Assembly: GCF_000247695.1 (NCBI RefSeq)
Contig: NW_004624881.1
Coordinates: 441,073-505,072 of the forward strand
Length of the DNA stretch: 64,000 bases
From: Heterocephalus glaber
Lineage: Eukaryota > Chordata > Mammalia > Rodentia > Bathyergidae
Direction of reading: 5' to 3'
The position numbers and the translations under genes are program-made. This document shows positions 39,331-50,219 of the stretch, piece after piece. A model generated the notes under the pieces. It worked only from the letters and a program-made list of their open reading frames with translations. It was not told the origin of the DNA and did no database searches. How positions within the stretch are numbered: position 1 is the stretch's first letter; each line of letters opens with the position of its first letter.

Positions 39331-39999
39331 ATGAAAGGCCTCCTTCAGTGTATGTCTCTGCTGTCACAATAGACAACATGGACAGCAGTGTGCAGATATA
39401 AGTCAATTAGTCTCAGCAAGCCAGCAGCAGACTTGTAAGATTCAGGGTGATTTCTGGCTGCAAGTCTCAAGTTGAACTCCCTGCCCTCCTGCAGGGTTTA
39501 ACTCTGCAAGATTCTACTGCGGGTTCCAGCTGTCCTTCCCCTTAAGATAGTCCAGATTCTGATGGGAGGTGATGATCCCTCCCACTTACCCACTATGGTT
39601 GTCTGGTGCACCTATATTGCAGAGATTCTCTTCACTTTTCCATTGGGTTTCAATTTTTGTCAAAGAGCCTTAGAGAGGCCCTCTTTCTGTTGTTCACTTC
39701 TGCTCTATCTTCTGTGGAGCTCAGGATAATGGCCTTTATGACACCCTGTGCCTCTGTAGTGTGCAACTGGGTACCAACCCAGCCAGGAGGCCAGCGGCAG
39801 GGATGGGGTTTGTGGGGTGGGGCGGTTTGCTGCAGGCAAAAATAGTGCATCTCTGCTTGTGGCTTGGAGGCTGGGTGAAGGTGAGGACAGCACCCCAGCT
39901 CCAATTGGCTGAGGTCTTCACCCATCTGCTTGCTCCTTGCTCAGAGGATGGGTGGGGGCTAATACTTAGGCATTTGATCACTGCAAATACGTATTCCTG

Positions 40000-41960
40000 C
40001 CTTTTAATGAGGTCCTTTGCATCCTCTCCCTCGCTATGTTGAAGTGTATGATATGATATTGTTAATCATAATACACATGTGCGTGGTATGACACAGCATT
40101 CTTTCCTCTTATGGACTATTGATTTTTACCTTTTGAATAATTTCTCCCCTCTCTCATCTTGTTGTCCCCCTCCCTTGTTTCATGGAACCACTATTCTGAT
40201 CACCAGTTATATAAGGTCAGCTTTGTTAGCTTCCATGTATGTAGTAAACCATGTGTACATTTTAATGGTTAGTTTATGTTTTCTATTAGGATCTCTAGTT
40301 CCATCCACATTGCCACAAATGACACAACATTTCTCACATATGACTATAGTATTCCACTGTTTGTGTCTATCACATGGTTTTTATCCATTCATTCAGGGGT
40401 GGGTACTTTGGTTGATTCCATGTCTCAGTCATTGTGAATGGTTCTGAAATACACATAGGATTGCAAATGTCTCTTGGATGCACTGCCTTAATTTTATTTT
40501 GAGAAATATGTAGTAGTGGGATTGCAGGATCATAGGTACTTCTACTCTAATTCCAAGGAACTTTCATGCTCTGTTCAGTAATGGCTCTACAAACTTACAT
40601 TTCTACAAACAGTGTTCAAGACTTTCTCTTTAGCCTCATATTTGCCAGAATTTGTCTCTTTATATCTTTTTATAATATGCCTTCTGAATTGAGAATGTAT
40701 AGTATTGTGATATTGATTTGCATTTCCCAGCTTCCAATCATAATACTGAGATAAGTAACAAAAACGTCATATTTGCCTAAAAATGGATGCATAATGTAAA
40801 GTTACAGAGTAGAAATTCAGAAAAAAATCCACATCATTACAGTCAAATGATTTCACAAATTGGAATAACACATATGTAGTCAGGACATACTCTTCAATAA
40901 GTGTTCATGAATAACTTGTTTTCCACATGTTAAAGAATGGAAGAGGCCTCACATATCACACCATGCACAAACATCAGATCAAAACAAATTAAAGAATTAA
41001 ATGTAAAAGAAACTCTACAAAGAGATGAAAATTGAGAGGAAAAACTCTATGATATTCATCTGCACAAGGATATTCTAATTAGGAATGTAAGTATACAGGC
41101 AAGAAAACCAAAAATAGACAAATGGGAATACCTCAAATGAAAATTTCTGCAAAGCAAAGAGAAAAGTAACAGAGTGGAGACAACCTACCATATGGGAGAA
41201 AATAATGATAAAGTATTTAACAGACAGGGGCATAATATCCAGAATACATAAGGAATTACAAAACAACAGCAAAAGATAAATAACATTTAAAAATCAAAAA
41301 GCTTTATTAAAAATGGGTAAATGGTATAAGAATTTTTCAACATAAAATATACAAATGGGCAACATGAATATGAAAAGTACTTAACATCATTTTTATTTTT
41401 TAAGTTCTACTCAGCTTCTTAAGTGTATAACTGAATAAAGATTATTACTCATATTTAAAGTACAGAATGTGGTGATTTGGTATATCTGTGCACTGTGAAA
41501 TGATTATCACCCCAATGACTATTAAGATACCTGCCATCTCACATATTACCTGTTTTGTAGTGAAAACACTGAAGATCCCTGTGCTTAGAAAATTTCAAGT
41601 ATATAATGGAACTTTATTAATTATTGCCACCATGCTGTATGTTAGATATACAGAACTTATTTATTATGTGTAACCAAAACTTTGTGGTCTTTGATTAACC
41701 TCTCCCCATTTCACTAATTTCCTGTCTATGGTGATGACCATTGTCCTTTCTGTTTCTCTGATCTCAATTTTGTATTCTCCCCATATGTTTGATCATGTTT
41801 TTATCTTTCCACATATCACTTATTTAACTTAGCATAATGTCTCTAGGTTTATTCATGTCATCACAAAACACATATTTCCTACATTTTAAAGCTTGCAGTT
41901 TCACATCACTATCTGCATATTCTTACCCATTTCTCTATCCATTCATCCTTCTGCTGGTGG
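40000..41960 (+). repeat. Segmental duplication, segment 4 of block A (old L1 mosaic)
   Basis: This segment is paralogous to about 57,650-61,100. It is itself built from ancient L1: antisense (about 40,240-40,745), sense ORF2 C-terminal text (40,745-41,390, including a caaagagaaaagtaacagag core) and antisense 3'UTR (41,395-41,960, including the tgaaatgattatcacc core). It preserves uninterrupted sites for two block B insertions: the solo LTR (site at 40,297-40,301) and the U2 fragment (site at about 40,432-40,448). Confidence 0.9.
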
Positions 41961-42440
41961 GTTGCACCCAGATTTCAAAGAAAGAAGATGTGAGAGCCAA
42001 AACTATGCGCTCTTGAGAGCACAGTGTGTGAAGTCAGCAGATAAAGCTGAATGTGGAGCAGAGACACGAGGGAGTCAGAAGTATTGGGAGGCCATAATGT
42101 CTTCAGAGGAAAGCCATGGATAATAAGTGGAACTAGTCCAAAAGAGCCTCCATCTGAGTTGCAACCAGAAAGCCATGGGGTGGGGCCATATAAACTCACT
42201 AGTTTTCACATCTCACCATGTGCCCTGTATGTCAGACATGGAGCTAGAGTATTTAATGTTAGCCCTCCTAGGTTCTGGAATTTCTATGGTCAAATTCATT
42301 TTTATTTGCATATTACTCCCTTTTGGAGTGGGAATGTTTACCCTGTGCCAATTTTTCTTGGGATTATGTACTTGCTCTTTGAATTTTGTGGGGAGCTCAC
42401 AGCTAAGAGTTTGTCTTGAGTCTCAGATGAGACTTTGGGT
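41940..42440 (+). mobile_element. MaLR-type internal sequence
   Basis: Internal, non-LTR part of a MaLR element in sense orientation. It is recognisable by the run around ttggagtgggaatgtttacc at 42,324-42,343, and by its match to 45,215-45,565 plus 47,709-47,835 and to 63,560-64,000. Small open frames at 41,893-42,612 do not extend into any gag-like domain. No 3' LTR follows, and duplicated non-repeat sequence continues from about 42,440. Confidence 0.75.
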
Positions 42441-43575
42441 TCAGCATGTCTCACACATCAAGTTTACAATCAAGAGTCAACATCACAAAGAAGTCTTTAG
42501 CTTTCACCTGTGGTCTTTTGTAATCCATCTACCTGAGAGCCCAGGGGAATTTTCCAGTGAGTTACACTTCCCCCATAATTTTTACAAAACCTCTTCTTCT
42601 ACGTCACAGTAAACAAGTGTTTTCCCATTCTAAGTATTACTAAAAAGCACTGTGTGGTCAAAATTCCCCTCTAAATGGAAGGAAATTATGAAAAGGCATC
42701 ACGTGTGGGAGAGGGCACTGAAAGAGAAAAGAGTACAGAGGTAGAAGCCTCTGAAGGCAACATGGCTCAGTGCCTCCAGAGAGAAATGTGTTGAGACTCA
42801 GGATGCCTCCCTCTCCCCTTCCACATCCATCCACCTGCAGTCATCACCTCTCCTTTGTTTCTCATCCCATTGTCAATGAAGCTTTTAGATTTCAAGACAA
42901 GAATAAGAAAAATGGCACAGCAATGCATTGTTCAGACATATTTGATTAAAAAATACAGAACTTTTTCACATGAGCAATATGTTTTATTAGGCTGGTTCCT
43001 TTGAAAATTAGGACTGGAGTTTTTATGTGGTTAGATGGGAGAATTTCCCAAAAATTCAGTTTATCTATCTTGCAGGTCCACATTTTCATAAAAATGTCTT
43101 AAAGCAAATGCATGGTATTCCATAGACATTCCTCTTTAATGGTCATCTCTTCAACTTCTCAAAAGCAACCTCTGGTGATAGATTTGTTTTAAAAAGTTAA
43201 TTGTTCATATTTTATGTAGAGTTGAGATGGGCAGTACTTGTCTTTCTGTGTTTAGCTTCTTTCATTTACTGTAATTTTCTCCAATTCTGTCCATGTTATC
43301 ACAAATGGAAGTATTGGGATTTTTAGGGCCAAATAATATTCTTTTGTGTACACAAACTAAATTTTATTTTGCATTCATCCCTTGATCGATACTTAGTTTT
43401 GTTACATATGTTGGATCCTGTGAACAGTGCGGTGATGGACAGTGATGACCAGATATCTCTTCCCATAGATACCTGGACCATGACATCCTTTGTGTCTATG
43501 GGGGTGATCAAGAAATAAGAACAATGGCTCTATTTCAGATTTTAAGAGACAGAATTTTCTAGCCAAAAATCTCTC
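42330..43575 (+). repeat. Segmental duplication unit U, first copy
   Basis: This unit is paralogous to 47,720-48,990. The shared order is MaLR internal end, then text with ctgagagcccagggga (42,533; counterpart ctgagaggccagggat at 47,930). Next is tatgtggttagatgggaga at 43,034 and 48,418, then an old antisense L1 3' region (43,190-43,550; counterpart 48,590-48,950). In the second copy U leads straight into OR2. In this copy it is followed by an LTR element and no receptor. I see no coding sequence. Confidence 0.9.
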
Positions 43576-43586
43576 TGTTAAACAGA

Positions 43587-44456
43587 TGTTATGGTTTATA
43601 TCTAGATGTCTCCCAAAGCCTCATGCACTCATAGGTGGGGCTTTTGGTAGATGGCTGGATCATGGTTGTGTGGTAACTGGAGTAGTCTACTGATGGCGAT
43701 TATAGCTGGGTGTGATGTTGGGAGGTGAAGCCTGGTGAGAAGCAGTGGTTCATTGGAGGCATGGCTTGGATATATCCATCCTCCTCTTTTGAGCAATGGC
43801 TACTTCCCCTTGCCATTGTAACCAAGGCCCTCTTGCTCTGGGTCTGTGTTTTGAGGTGACAAAAGATTGAAGCTGACAAAACAGCAAGTGATGGGAAATG
43901 ATCAAATGTATGTTCATTAGGAAGAATAAAAAGAAAAGCTCCACCTCTTATCAGGAAGGGGCTTTCTGAAAGGTGGAAAAAGAGTAGATGTTAAAGTCTG
44001 GGGCATTTATGCACATTTTGGTACAGGTGACTGTGGCAGAATGCAGAGGTGCTCTTAGTTTCTGCCTGGATTTTGATGCCTGGAAAGCAGGCTGACTTGT
44101 TTGCATTTCAAATCCTCCAAGGGTCTGTCCAATTTTTAGGAATGTATCCTCTGTCCTTTAAATTCCATTAGGCCCTGATAGTTAACTCACATTAGTTATT
44201 TGAGCCCTTTCTATATACAATCACTTAAGCTCTGACCTTCAGTTTATTTAAGTTAACTATTCAGGATGGTGACCTACCTGTTTAATTTCTAGTTCCTGGC
44301 CTCACTGTAAACAAGTCTCTTGTACCATCCCACCCTGCTGTGGAGCCAGGGGACTATGGATTGAAACCTCTACAAATTGTGAGCTAAAATTAACCTTTCT
44401 TCCTTTCACTTGTGGGTGTGGGCATTTTTTCTTGCAATGAGAAAGTATCTGAAACA
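43587..44456 (+). mobile_element. MaLR-type LTR, probably interrupted
   Basis: The LTR starts TGTTATGGTTTATATC and ends GAAAGTATCTGAAACA. It is the same family as the solo LTR at 57,936-58,331: both begin with tgtta, share a gtggggctttt block, and have a gaaacct to gtgagctaaa/gcaagctaaa to LTR end block. This copy is 870 bp against 396 bp for the solo LTR, so about 440-470 bp in the middle (roughly 43,860-44,300) looks like a separate insertion that I could not identify. Confidence 0.75.
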
Positions 44457-44680
44457 GATTTTGGTACCAGGAGTGGGGTAGTTGATGTGACACTACCTGA
44501 GCATGTGGTTCAAAAATTCTTGGTACAGGCTTGATGGAAGATATTGGAAGGATTTCAGGATGTCAGCTGAAGAAGTAGCCCTAGAATGTTATAAGATAAG
44601 CTTGCTGGATATTCTTATCAGCTTCCAGAAGACTACAATGCTGATAGAAATGCAGACCTAAGGAGTGTCTTTTTACTTCT
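44457..44680 (+). mobile_element. MaLR internal region with tRNA-Leu-like primer binding site
   Basis: Directly after the LTR comes GATT and then TTGGTACCAGGAGTGGGG (about 44,460-44,477), as expected for a primer binding site. A TGGTACCAGGAG-type site complementary to the 3' end of a leucine tRNA is the naming feature of ERVL-related elements. Internal sequence follows. No gag or pol reading frame remains. Confidence 0.7.
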
Positions 44681-44890
44681 TTTATATTCAGTCTAGGATA
44701 CTGGGATTAGGGTGGGTGTCAAACCAATCAGTGTACTGATTTAGTAATCACATGCCCTTAATTCTAGCACCCTTATTCCTAGCATCGCACTATGAACCAA
44801 TCACACACTCTAGATCCAGCCACCCCTGAAAAAGCCCCACCTGTGACCACATAAGTCTTTAGGGAGGACATCTAAACACAACCCATAACA
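44681..44890 (-). mobile_element. Partial MaLR-type LTR, antisense
   Basis: The reverse complement of 44,890 to about 44,690 matches the first half of the LTR at 57,936-58,331, including the run gtgtgtgatt and gtgattactaaatcagt. The plus strand ends ACCCATAACA, the complement of an LTR start of TGTTATGGGT. It lies inside the internal region of the sense MaLR element, so it is a nested and truncated insertion. Confidence 0.8.
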
Positions 44891-45565
44891 AAAAGCAAGT
44901 AATTTAGACTTGAAAAACAAAAAGATTGCCTCGAGGGCATCCCAGAAATCATGTTCTACTCATCCCAGATACAAATTCACAAAAGTGTAACCCTTCACTT
45001 GCATATAGAGCCTCTGGGAATCCTGGCTTGAGAAGGGTCTTCTAGAGAACTACTTCCTGTTATTCTTTTCACTATGTCCAGATCCCATCACTTAGATACC
45101 ACTGTAGCCATGTTCCTAGGAGGCCTGGCTATTTCTGATATGAGATGTTGGTATCATCCACATGACCCAGTTTTTTATTCTAGACAGGATGAAGGAAAGA
45201 GTAATGGATCCTGGAGTTTTCCTCCTGGATTTCAAAGAGAGTTGTGGGAGACCAAACAATGTGTGTAGTTATGGAATGAAGTTGATGTCACAGGAAGAGG
45301 AGATACCAGGAATTGGAGATGAAAGTAATACAGAATTTCTGTTGAGGAAAGCCACAGGCAGCACATGGAGCCACCCAAAGAGAGGCCATATGGATGAAAG
45401 CCAGGAAGGCCTTGGAATGGAACCACACAAGCCCTATGGAATTCACACCTCATTACCATGTGGTCTCTTTATTGGACATGGAGCTACAGGATTTTATGTT
45501 TGCCCTACAGGGTTCTGGAATTTCTGTGGTCTTAAGCCTTTCTATATTCCCATTTCTCCATTTTA
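44891..45565 (+). mobile_element. MaLR internal sequence, continued
   Basis: Continuation of the internal region after the nested LTR. It matches 63,417-63,870, for example atcccatcact followed by a gccatgtt core (45,082; counterpart 63,430). It is broken at 45,565 by an L1 insertion and resumes at 47,709. A frame of 138 codons at 45,162-45,578 crosses it, but I recognise no retroviral domain. Confidence 0.7.
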
Positions 45566-47708
45566 CTTTAATTTTTAAAAAAGATAACCACTTATTATTT
45601 ATAAATTATGAGGAATAAGTTAAGATAGCCTCTACAGAAAGTTAATCGGCCTAAAAGACACAGTTTTGATTTTACTTTTATCATAATTGAGTTTATTGGT
45701 ACAATTTAGTTATACATTATGATCATATTCATCATATGTAATTTGTACCTGTACATATCTTGATTTTTATTTCTTTTTTCCCTCATTTCCCTTCTATCCC
45801 TCTTCCCCTTCTTATGTAAAAAAGCTTTGTTTCCATTTTATCTTTCTTTTCTCATTCCTTTCTTTTCCCTTCGTTCTCTTCCTTCTCCCCACCACCCTCT
45901 TGTTCCCCTTCCCATTCGAATATTGTCTTCCTATTTCATAATCTCTATGATACTTTTTGGTCATTATTTAGACTTTCAGTTTCTCACACAAGAGAAACAA
46001 TGGAATATTTACACATGAGTGTCTGATTTATTTCTCTTAAAAATGTGGTCTCTAGGTGATGCATTTACCTGTTAATATCTCAAGTTTATCCTTCTTTGTG
46101 GTAAGTAGTACTGTATTAAAAAAAACATATTCTCTTTATCCAATTACCAGTTTGGGTATTTCTGCTGTTTCCAAGATTTAACTATTACAAACTCTGCTCC
46201 TATAAACAAGGGTATGCATATATAGTATGAGTGTGGTATGATGCTTTTAATTCTCTTGGGAAGATACCAAGGAGGGGGATCACTGGATGAAATGGAACCT
46301 CTAGTCCTAGTATTTTGAGGTATCTCCATACTGATTTCCATAGCAGGTGTACCAATCTACTCTCTCACCATAAGTGGAGAAGGGTTCCTTTTCCCTCAAA
46401 GCCAAGCCAACACTTGATATTGGTGGATTTCTTAATAATAGCCATTCTTTGTGGAGTGAGATGGAATCTCAGCATTGTTTCAATTTCCATCTCTCAAATG
46501 GAAATCAATGGCAAAAGAAACCACAAAAGCTACATAAAACAATGGAAATAAAATAATACCCTCCTGAACAACCAATGGATCACAGATGAAATTAAAGAAG
46601 AAATTAGACATTTTCTACAATTAAATGATAATGCCGATATAACATAACAGAGCCTGTAGGTTGTAATGAAAGCATTCCTATGAGAAAAATTTATAGTGGT
46701 GAGCCCTCACATCAGGAAAACAGAGTGAGCTCAAAAAAGAATGTAATATTGAACCTGAACTTCTAGAAAAAGAAGAACATGTCAAGCCCAAAGTTTGCAT
46801 GAGGGAGGAAATTAAAAAGATTATAGTAGAAATTAATGCACTTGAGACTAACAAAACTGTACAAAGAATCAATGAATAAAAGAGTTGGCTCATTGAAAGA
46901 TTAAATAAAATTGATTAAACCTTAGCCAAACTCATCAAAAAAGGAAAGAAAACACTCAAATTCATGCAATTAGGAATGAAATGGTGAAATCACAATGGAT
47001 CCTGCAGAAATCCATATCATCAATACCTATTTCCAGAGCCTTTATTCTAATAAGATGGAAAACACAGAAGAAATGGACAGATACATATGAATTACAGAAG
47101 CTGAATCAGGATGATATAAAAATTCTAAGTAAACCAACATCAGTCAATGAAATTGAAGATGTAATTAAAAATCTGCCAATAAAGAAAAGCTCAGGTCCTG
47201 ATGAATTCACTGCTGAATTCTATAAGAATTTTAAAGATCTAATGGCACTACTCTTTAAACTTTTTAATGAAATTGAAAGGGAAGAAATACACCCAAAATC
47301 ATTCCTGGAAGAAGGTATTACCCTGATGCCAAAAATGAGAAAATGATCCAACCAAAAAATGGAACTACAGGCCAATCTCCATAATGAACATAGACACAAA
47401 AATCCTCAACGAGATACTGGCAAACAGAATGCAACAAGTCATCAAGAACATACATCATGACTAAATAGGATTCATCCTAGGGATACAGGTATGGTTCAAC
47501 ACACATAAATCAATAAATGTTATACACCATGTCAACAAAGCCAAGAACAAAAATCACACCATCATCACAATAGGTGCAGAAAAAGTATTTTACAAAGTTC
47601 AACACCAATTTATGATAAAAACCCTACAGAAAGTTGGAATAGATGTTCTTTATCTCAATCTGATAAAAGCCATCTATGACAAATCAACAGCTAACATCAT
47701 AATAAATA
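45566..47708 (-). mobile_element. Inverted (twin-primed) LINE-1 with 12-bp target-site duplication
   Basis: The segment is flanked by identical 12-bp copies of TTCTCCATTTTA at 45,554-45,565 and 47,709-47,720. Its left part, about 45,689-46,500, is L1 3'UTR and ORF2 3' sequence in antisense. Its right part, about 46,500-47,708, is ORF2 (endonuclease end into RT) in sense. A 3' end in one orientation joined to an inverted 5' part is the signature of twin priming during target-primed reverse transcription. An extra stretch of about 120 bp lies between the left duplication and the usual L1 3' end. A 121-codon RT-linker frame remains at 46,981-47,346 (+), with KKSSGPDEFTAEFYKNF. Confidence 0.88.
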
Positions 47709-47840
47709 TTCTCCATTTTAGAATGGGAAGGTTTACCCTGTGACATTATATCTTGGGATTGTGGAACTTGTTTAGTGCATTTTATGGAGAGTCACAGTTA
47801 AACTTGCCTTGAGTGTTGGAGGAGACTTTTGATTTGGTGG
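47709..47840 (+). mobile_element. MaLR internal sequence, resumed after the L1
   Basis: The text gaatgggaaggtttaccctg directly follows the right target-site duplication. It continues the MaLR run left off at 45,565, as shown by the uninterrupted form at 42,328-42,345. It passes straight into duplication unit U. Confidence 0.8.
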
Positions 47841-48990
47841 TCTCTTAAGCCAAGCAAGTTCACAGTCAAGATTAACCATCACAGAAAGAATGCTCCAGCT
47901 TTCAGCTTGGTCTTCTGTAATGCATCTGCCTGAGAGGCCAGGGATCTTGCAAGTGAGTTCCTCTTCCTCACTCTTGTTCACAACCTCTCTACTTCCACTT
48001 CACAATATATAATAATCCTGAGTATTCTGTAAAAAAACCATTTATTTGTGGTAGAAATACTGTTCCCAAAAGGAGAAGTATAAAACGACATCATTTGTGG
48101 CAGAGAGCACTGAAAAAGCAGAGACTTAAGGTAAAGATGCTAAAAGCAGCAAGGCTTGGTCTCTCCAGAGCCCAAAGTGCTGAGATACAGGGTAGCTTTT
48201 CTCTCTCATCCTTCCACAGCCATCAACCTGTAGGCAGTACCTTGTCTTCATTTCTCATTCTCTTTGATGATTTCAAAGTTTAGGATTCAATCCAAATGTG
48301 AGGCAGGTGTCATAGGAATGCATTTTTGGCACACATATTTGATTTAAAAATTCAGAGCTCTTTTCAGATGTGTGTGTGATTAGCCTAGTTCTTTTGAAAT
48401 TGAAGACTGGAGTTCCTTATGTGGTTAGATGGGAGAACTTTTCAAAAATTTCATTTATCTAACCTTTAGGTCCAAATTTTCATAAAAATACATAAGAAAA
48501 ACACATTGTGAGCCATAGAGTTAGTCTTTAATGATCATTTCTTAATCTCCTTAGATAGCAACCTGTGGTGATTGCTATTGTTCTAAAGAGTTAATTGCTC
48601 ATATTCCACATAGAAATGAGAATATGTCACCTGCATTTCTGTGTTTAGCTTATTTCACCTACTATAATGTTGTCAAATCCCATCCATGCCACCATAAATG
48701 GAAGAATTTATGTGTGTAGTTGAAGATAATATTTCTTTTTATATACATGGCATATTATTTTTAATCACCTACTGATGGATACTTATTTTTATTAAATACC
48801 ATTGCTATTGTGAATGGTGTGGCAATGAGTATGAATGTGCAGCTATCTTTACCAATAGATGAATGGACCATCTGTCTATTGTGTTTATGTGTAGCAAACA
48901 TTTGGAAAGGATTACAAAAAGGATAGTGGCTATATTTGGTGTTTCAGAAGAAGACAGAACTTTCCACATAAAATTTTTTCATTTTCTATC
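47720..48990 (+). repeat. Segmental duplication unit U, second copy
   Basis: Paralogue of 42,330-43,575, in the same orientation. It ends near 48,990, about 150 bp before the OR2 3' end. It contains old antisense L1 3' text at 48,590-48,950. The counterpart of its left end lies in MaLR internal sequence, so the duplication includes part of that older element. Confidence 0.9.
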
Positions 48991-49094
48991 AAATTAATTA
49001 ATATGTGAAGAGCAATCTTTTATTTGAAGTCATGGACAATCATTTGGAAAAGGACACATTTCAGCATTAACTGATGAGAATATGTGGTTGCTCC

Positions 49095-50060
49095 AGGAAA
49101 ATTCAAGGTCATCTGGCTTCGAAAGACCTCACCTGATCCTGGGATTATAGGGTCCTCTTCCATGCTGTCTGCACATCCTTATTTCTCAGGGTGTAGATGA
49201 GTGGATTGAGCACAGGAGTGATAATTCAGTAGAAGAAGGACATGAATTTGGCCTGAGTGTGATTTGCTGGAGGCTGGAGGTACATGTAGATGGCAGGAGC
49301 AAAGTCCATGTTGACCACCACCAAGTGGGAACTGCACATGCTGCATGCCTTGTGCTTTCCCTCAGCTGAAGGGAGCTTCAGTACATCTCTGGCAATGAAG
49401 ATGTAGGAGATGACCACCATCAGGGGAGCCATTCCTGAGAAAGGGATGGCTCCAATAGCCAAGGTCAGCTCATTAGCAGTGGTGTCCCCACAGGTGAGCT
49501 TGATGAGCACAGGCACCTCACAGAAGAAGTGATCCAGGGTGTGGTGCCCACAGAAGGGGAGCTGGAGTGTCAGTGTGGCATGGAGCAAAGAACTGACCAG
49601 GCCACTGGACCAGGAGGTAGCTGCCATCTGCACTCACACCCAGGGATGCATTATAATAGTGTACAGAGTGACTGGCAATAGCCACATAGCAATCAGTGAC
49701 CATCACAGCCAGCAGTGCACATTCAGAGCAGCCTGTACAGCTGGAAATATAGAGCTGTGTGATGCATACCCAGGAAGCAATGATCTTGTCTGGTCCCCAC
49801 AAGTGGGCCAGCAGCTGGGGCACAATAGTGCAGGTGAGACCAAGGTCCAGCAGAGAGAGGTTGTCTAGGAAGAAGTACATGGGAATCTGGAGTCTGGGGT
49901 CCAACAGGGAAAGGAGGATAATGGATCTGTTCCCCACCAGGGTGAGGAGGTAGGAGACCAGGACCACTGCAGAGAGGAACCTCTCCAGCCACAGAAATTC
50001 TGAGAATCCCAGTAGGACTAAAGTGTTGGAAAAGCTCATGTTTCCCCTTTCCATGGCAGT
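49095..50060 (+). repeat. Segmental duplication, segment 1 of block B (OR unit)
   Basis: Counterpart of 13,146-14,110. Here the 3' flank of the receptor continues left into unit U. In block A that flank is cut by an L1 3'UTR fragment. Confidence 0.9.
49145..50054 (-). pseudogene. Olfactory receptor pseudogene, family 2-like (OR2)
   Basis: This is a single-exon odorant receptor remnant of normal length. The start codon complement is at 50,052-50,054 and the stop complement at 49,145-49,147. Visible landmarks are an N-terminal NMS glycosylation site, LVGN (TM1), PMYFFLDNLS (TM2), the VxDCYVAI region after TM3 (DRY changed to DCY), CEVPVLIKL (loop 2), KHKACSMCSSHL (TM6) and [12 protein letters not shown] (TM7). 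Defects: small deletions in the stretch after TM3 (about 49,660-49,690) shift the frame, a TGA lies at 49,634-49,636 in the resumed frame, and another TGA at 49,226-49,228 cuts off TM7 in the frame that otherwise runs to the normal end. The upstream and downstream flanks match OR1, which carries different lesions. Confidence 0.95.
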
Positions 50061-50094
50061 TGTTTATATGTACCTAGAAGTAAAGGGATGTGTT

Positions 50095-50165
50095 TTTTTG
50101 AGTGATAAAATTCAGGACCTTATGCTTGCCAGGTAGGCTGTATGCCACTGATCTACATCCCTGGT
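50095..50165 (-). mobile_element. tRNA-derived SINE fragment, antisense
   Basis: The text from ttcaggaccttatgcttgc through ccaggtaggctgtatgcc to actgatctacatccctggtcc is the antisense of the ID-like SINE, including the A and B box complements. It lies in the 5' flank of OR2. I could not align the OR1 flank well enough here to confirm an empty site. Confidence 0.75.
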
Positions 50166-50219
50166 CCAGGAAGGACAAGTTTTGATGTTAAATATGAATT
50201 CTTCATTTGAATAACTTCA

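Larger units (their letters stand above)
33285..39985 (-). mobile_element. Near-full-length LINE-1 (block A, third), antisense
   Basis: A 6.7-kb antisense L1. The 3' end lies at about 33,285, where the plus strand reads gtttgttggtacattttagg. The 3'UTR, with its pyrimidine-rich block at 33,380-33,530, is followed by ORF2 (about 33,600-37,392), ORF1 (about 37,430-38,515), a purine tract (39,120-39,320) and a GC-rich 5'UTR up to about 39,985. It is the best preserved L1 in the window: one ORF2 frame of 198 codons and another of 157 codons survive. Block B has no L1 here (57,420-57,668), so it is specific to block A. Confidence 0.9.
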
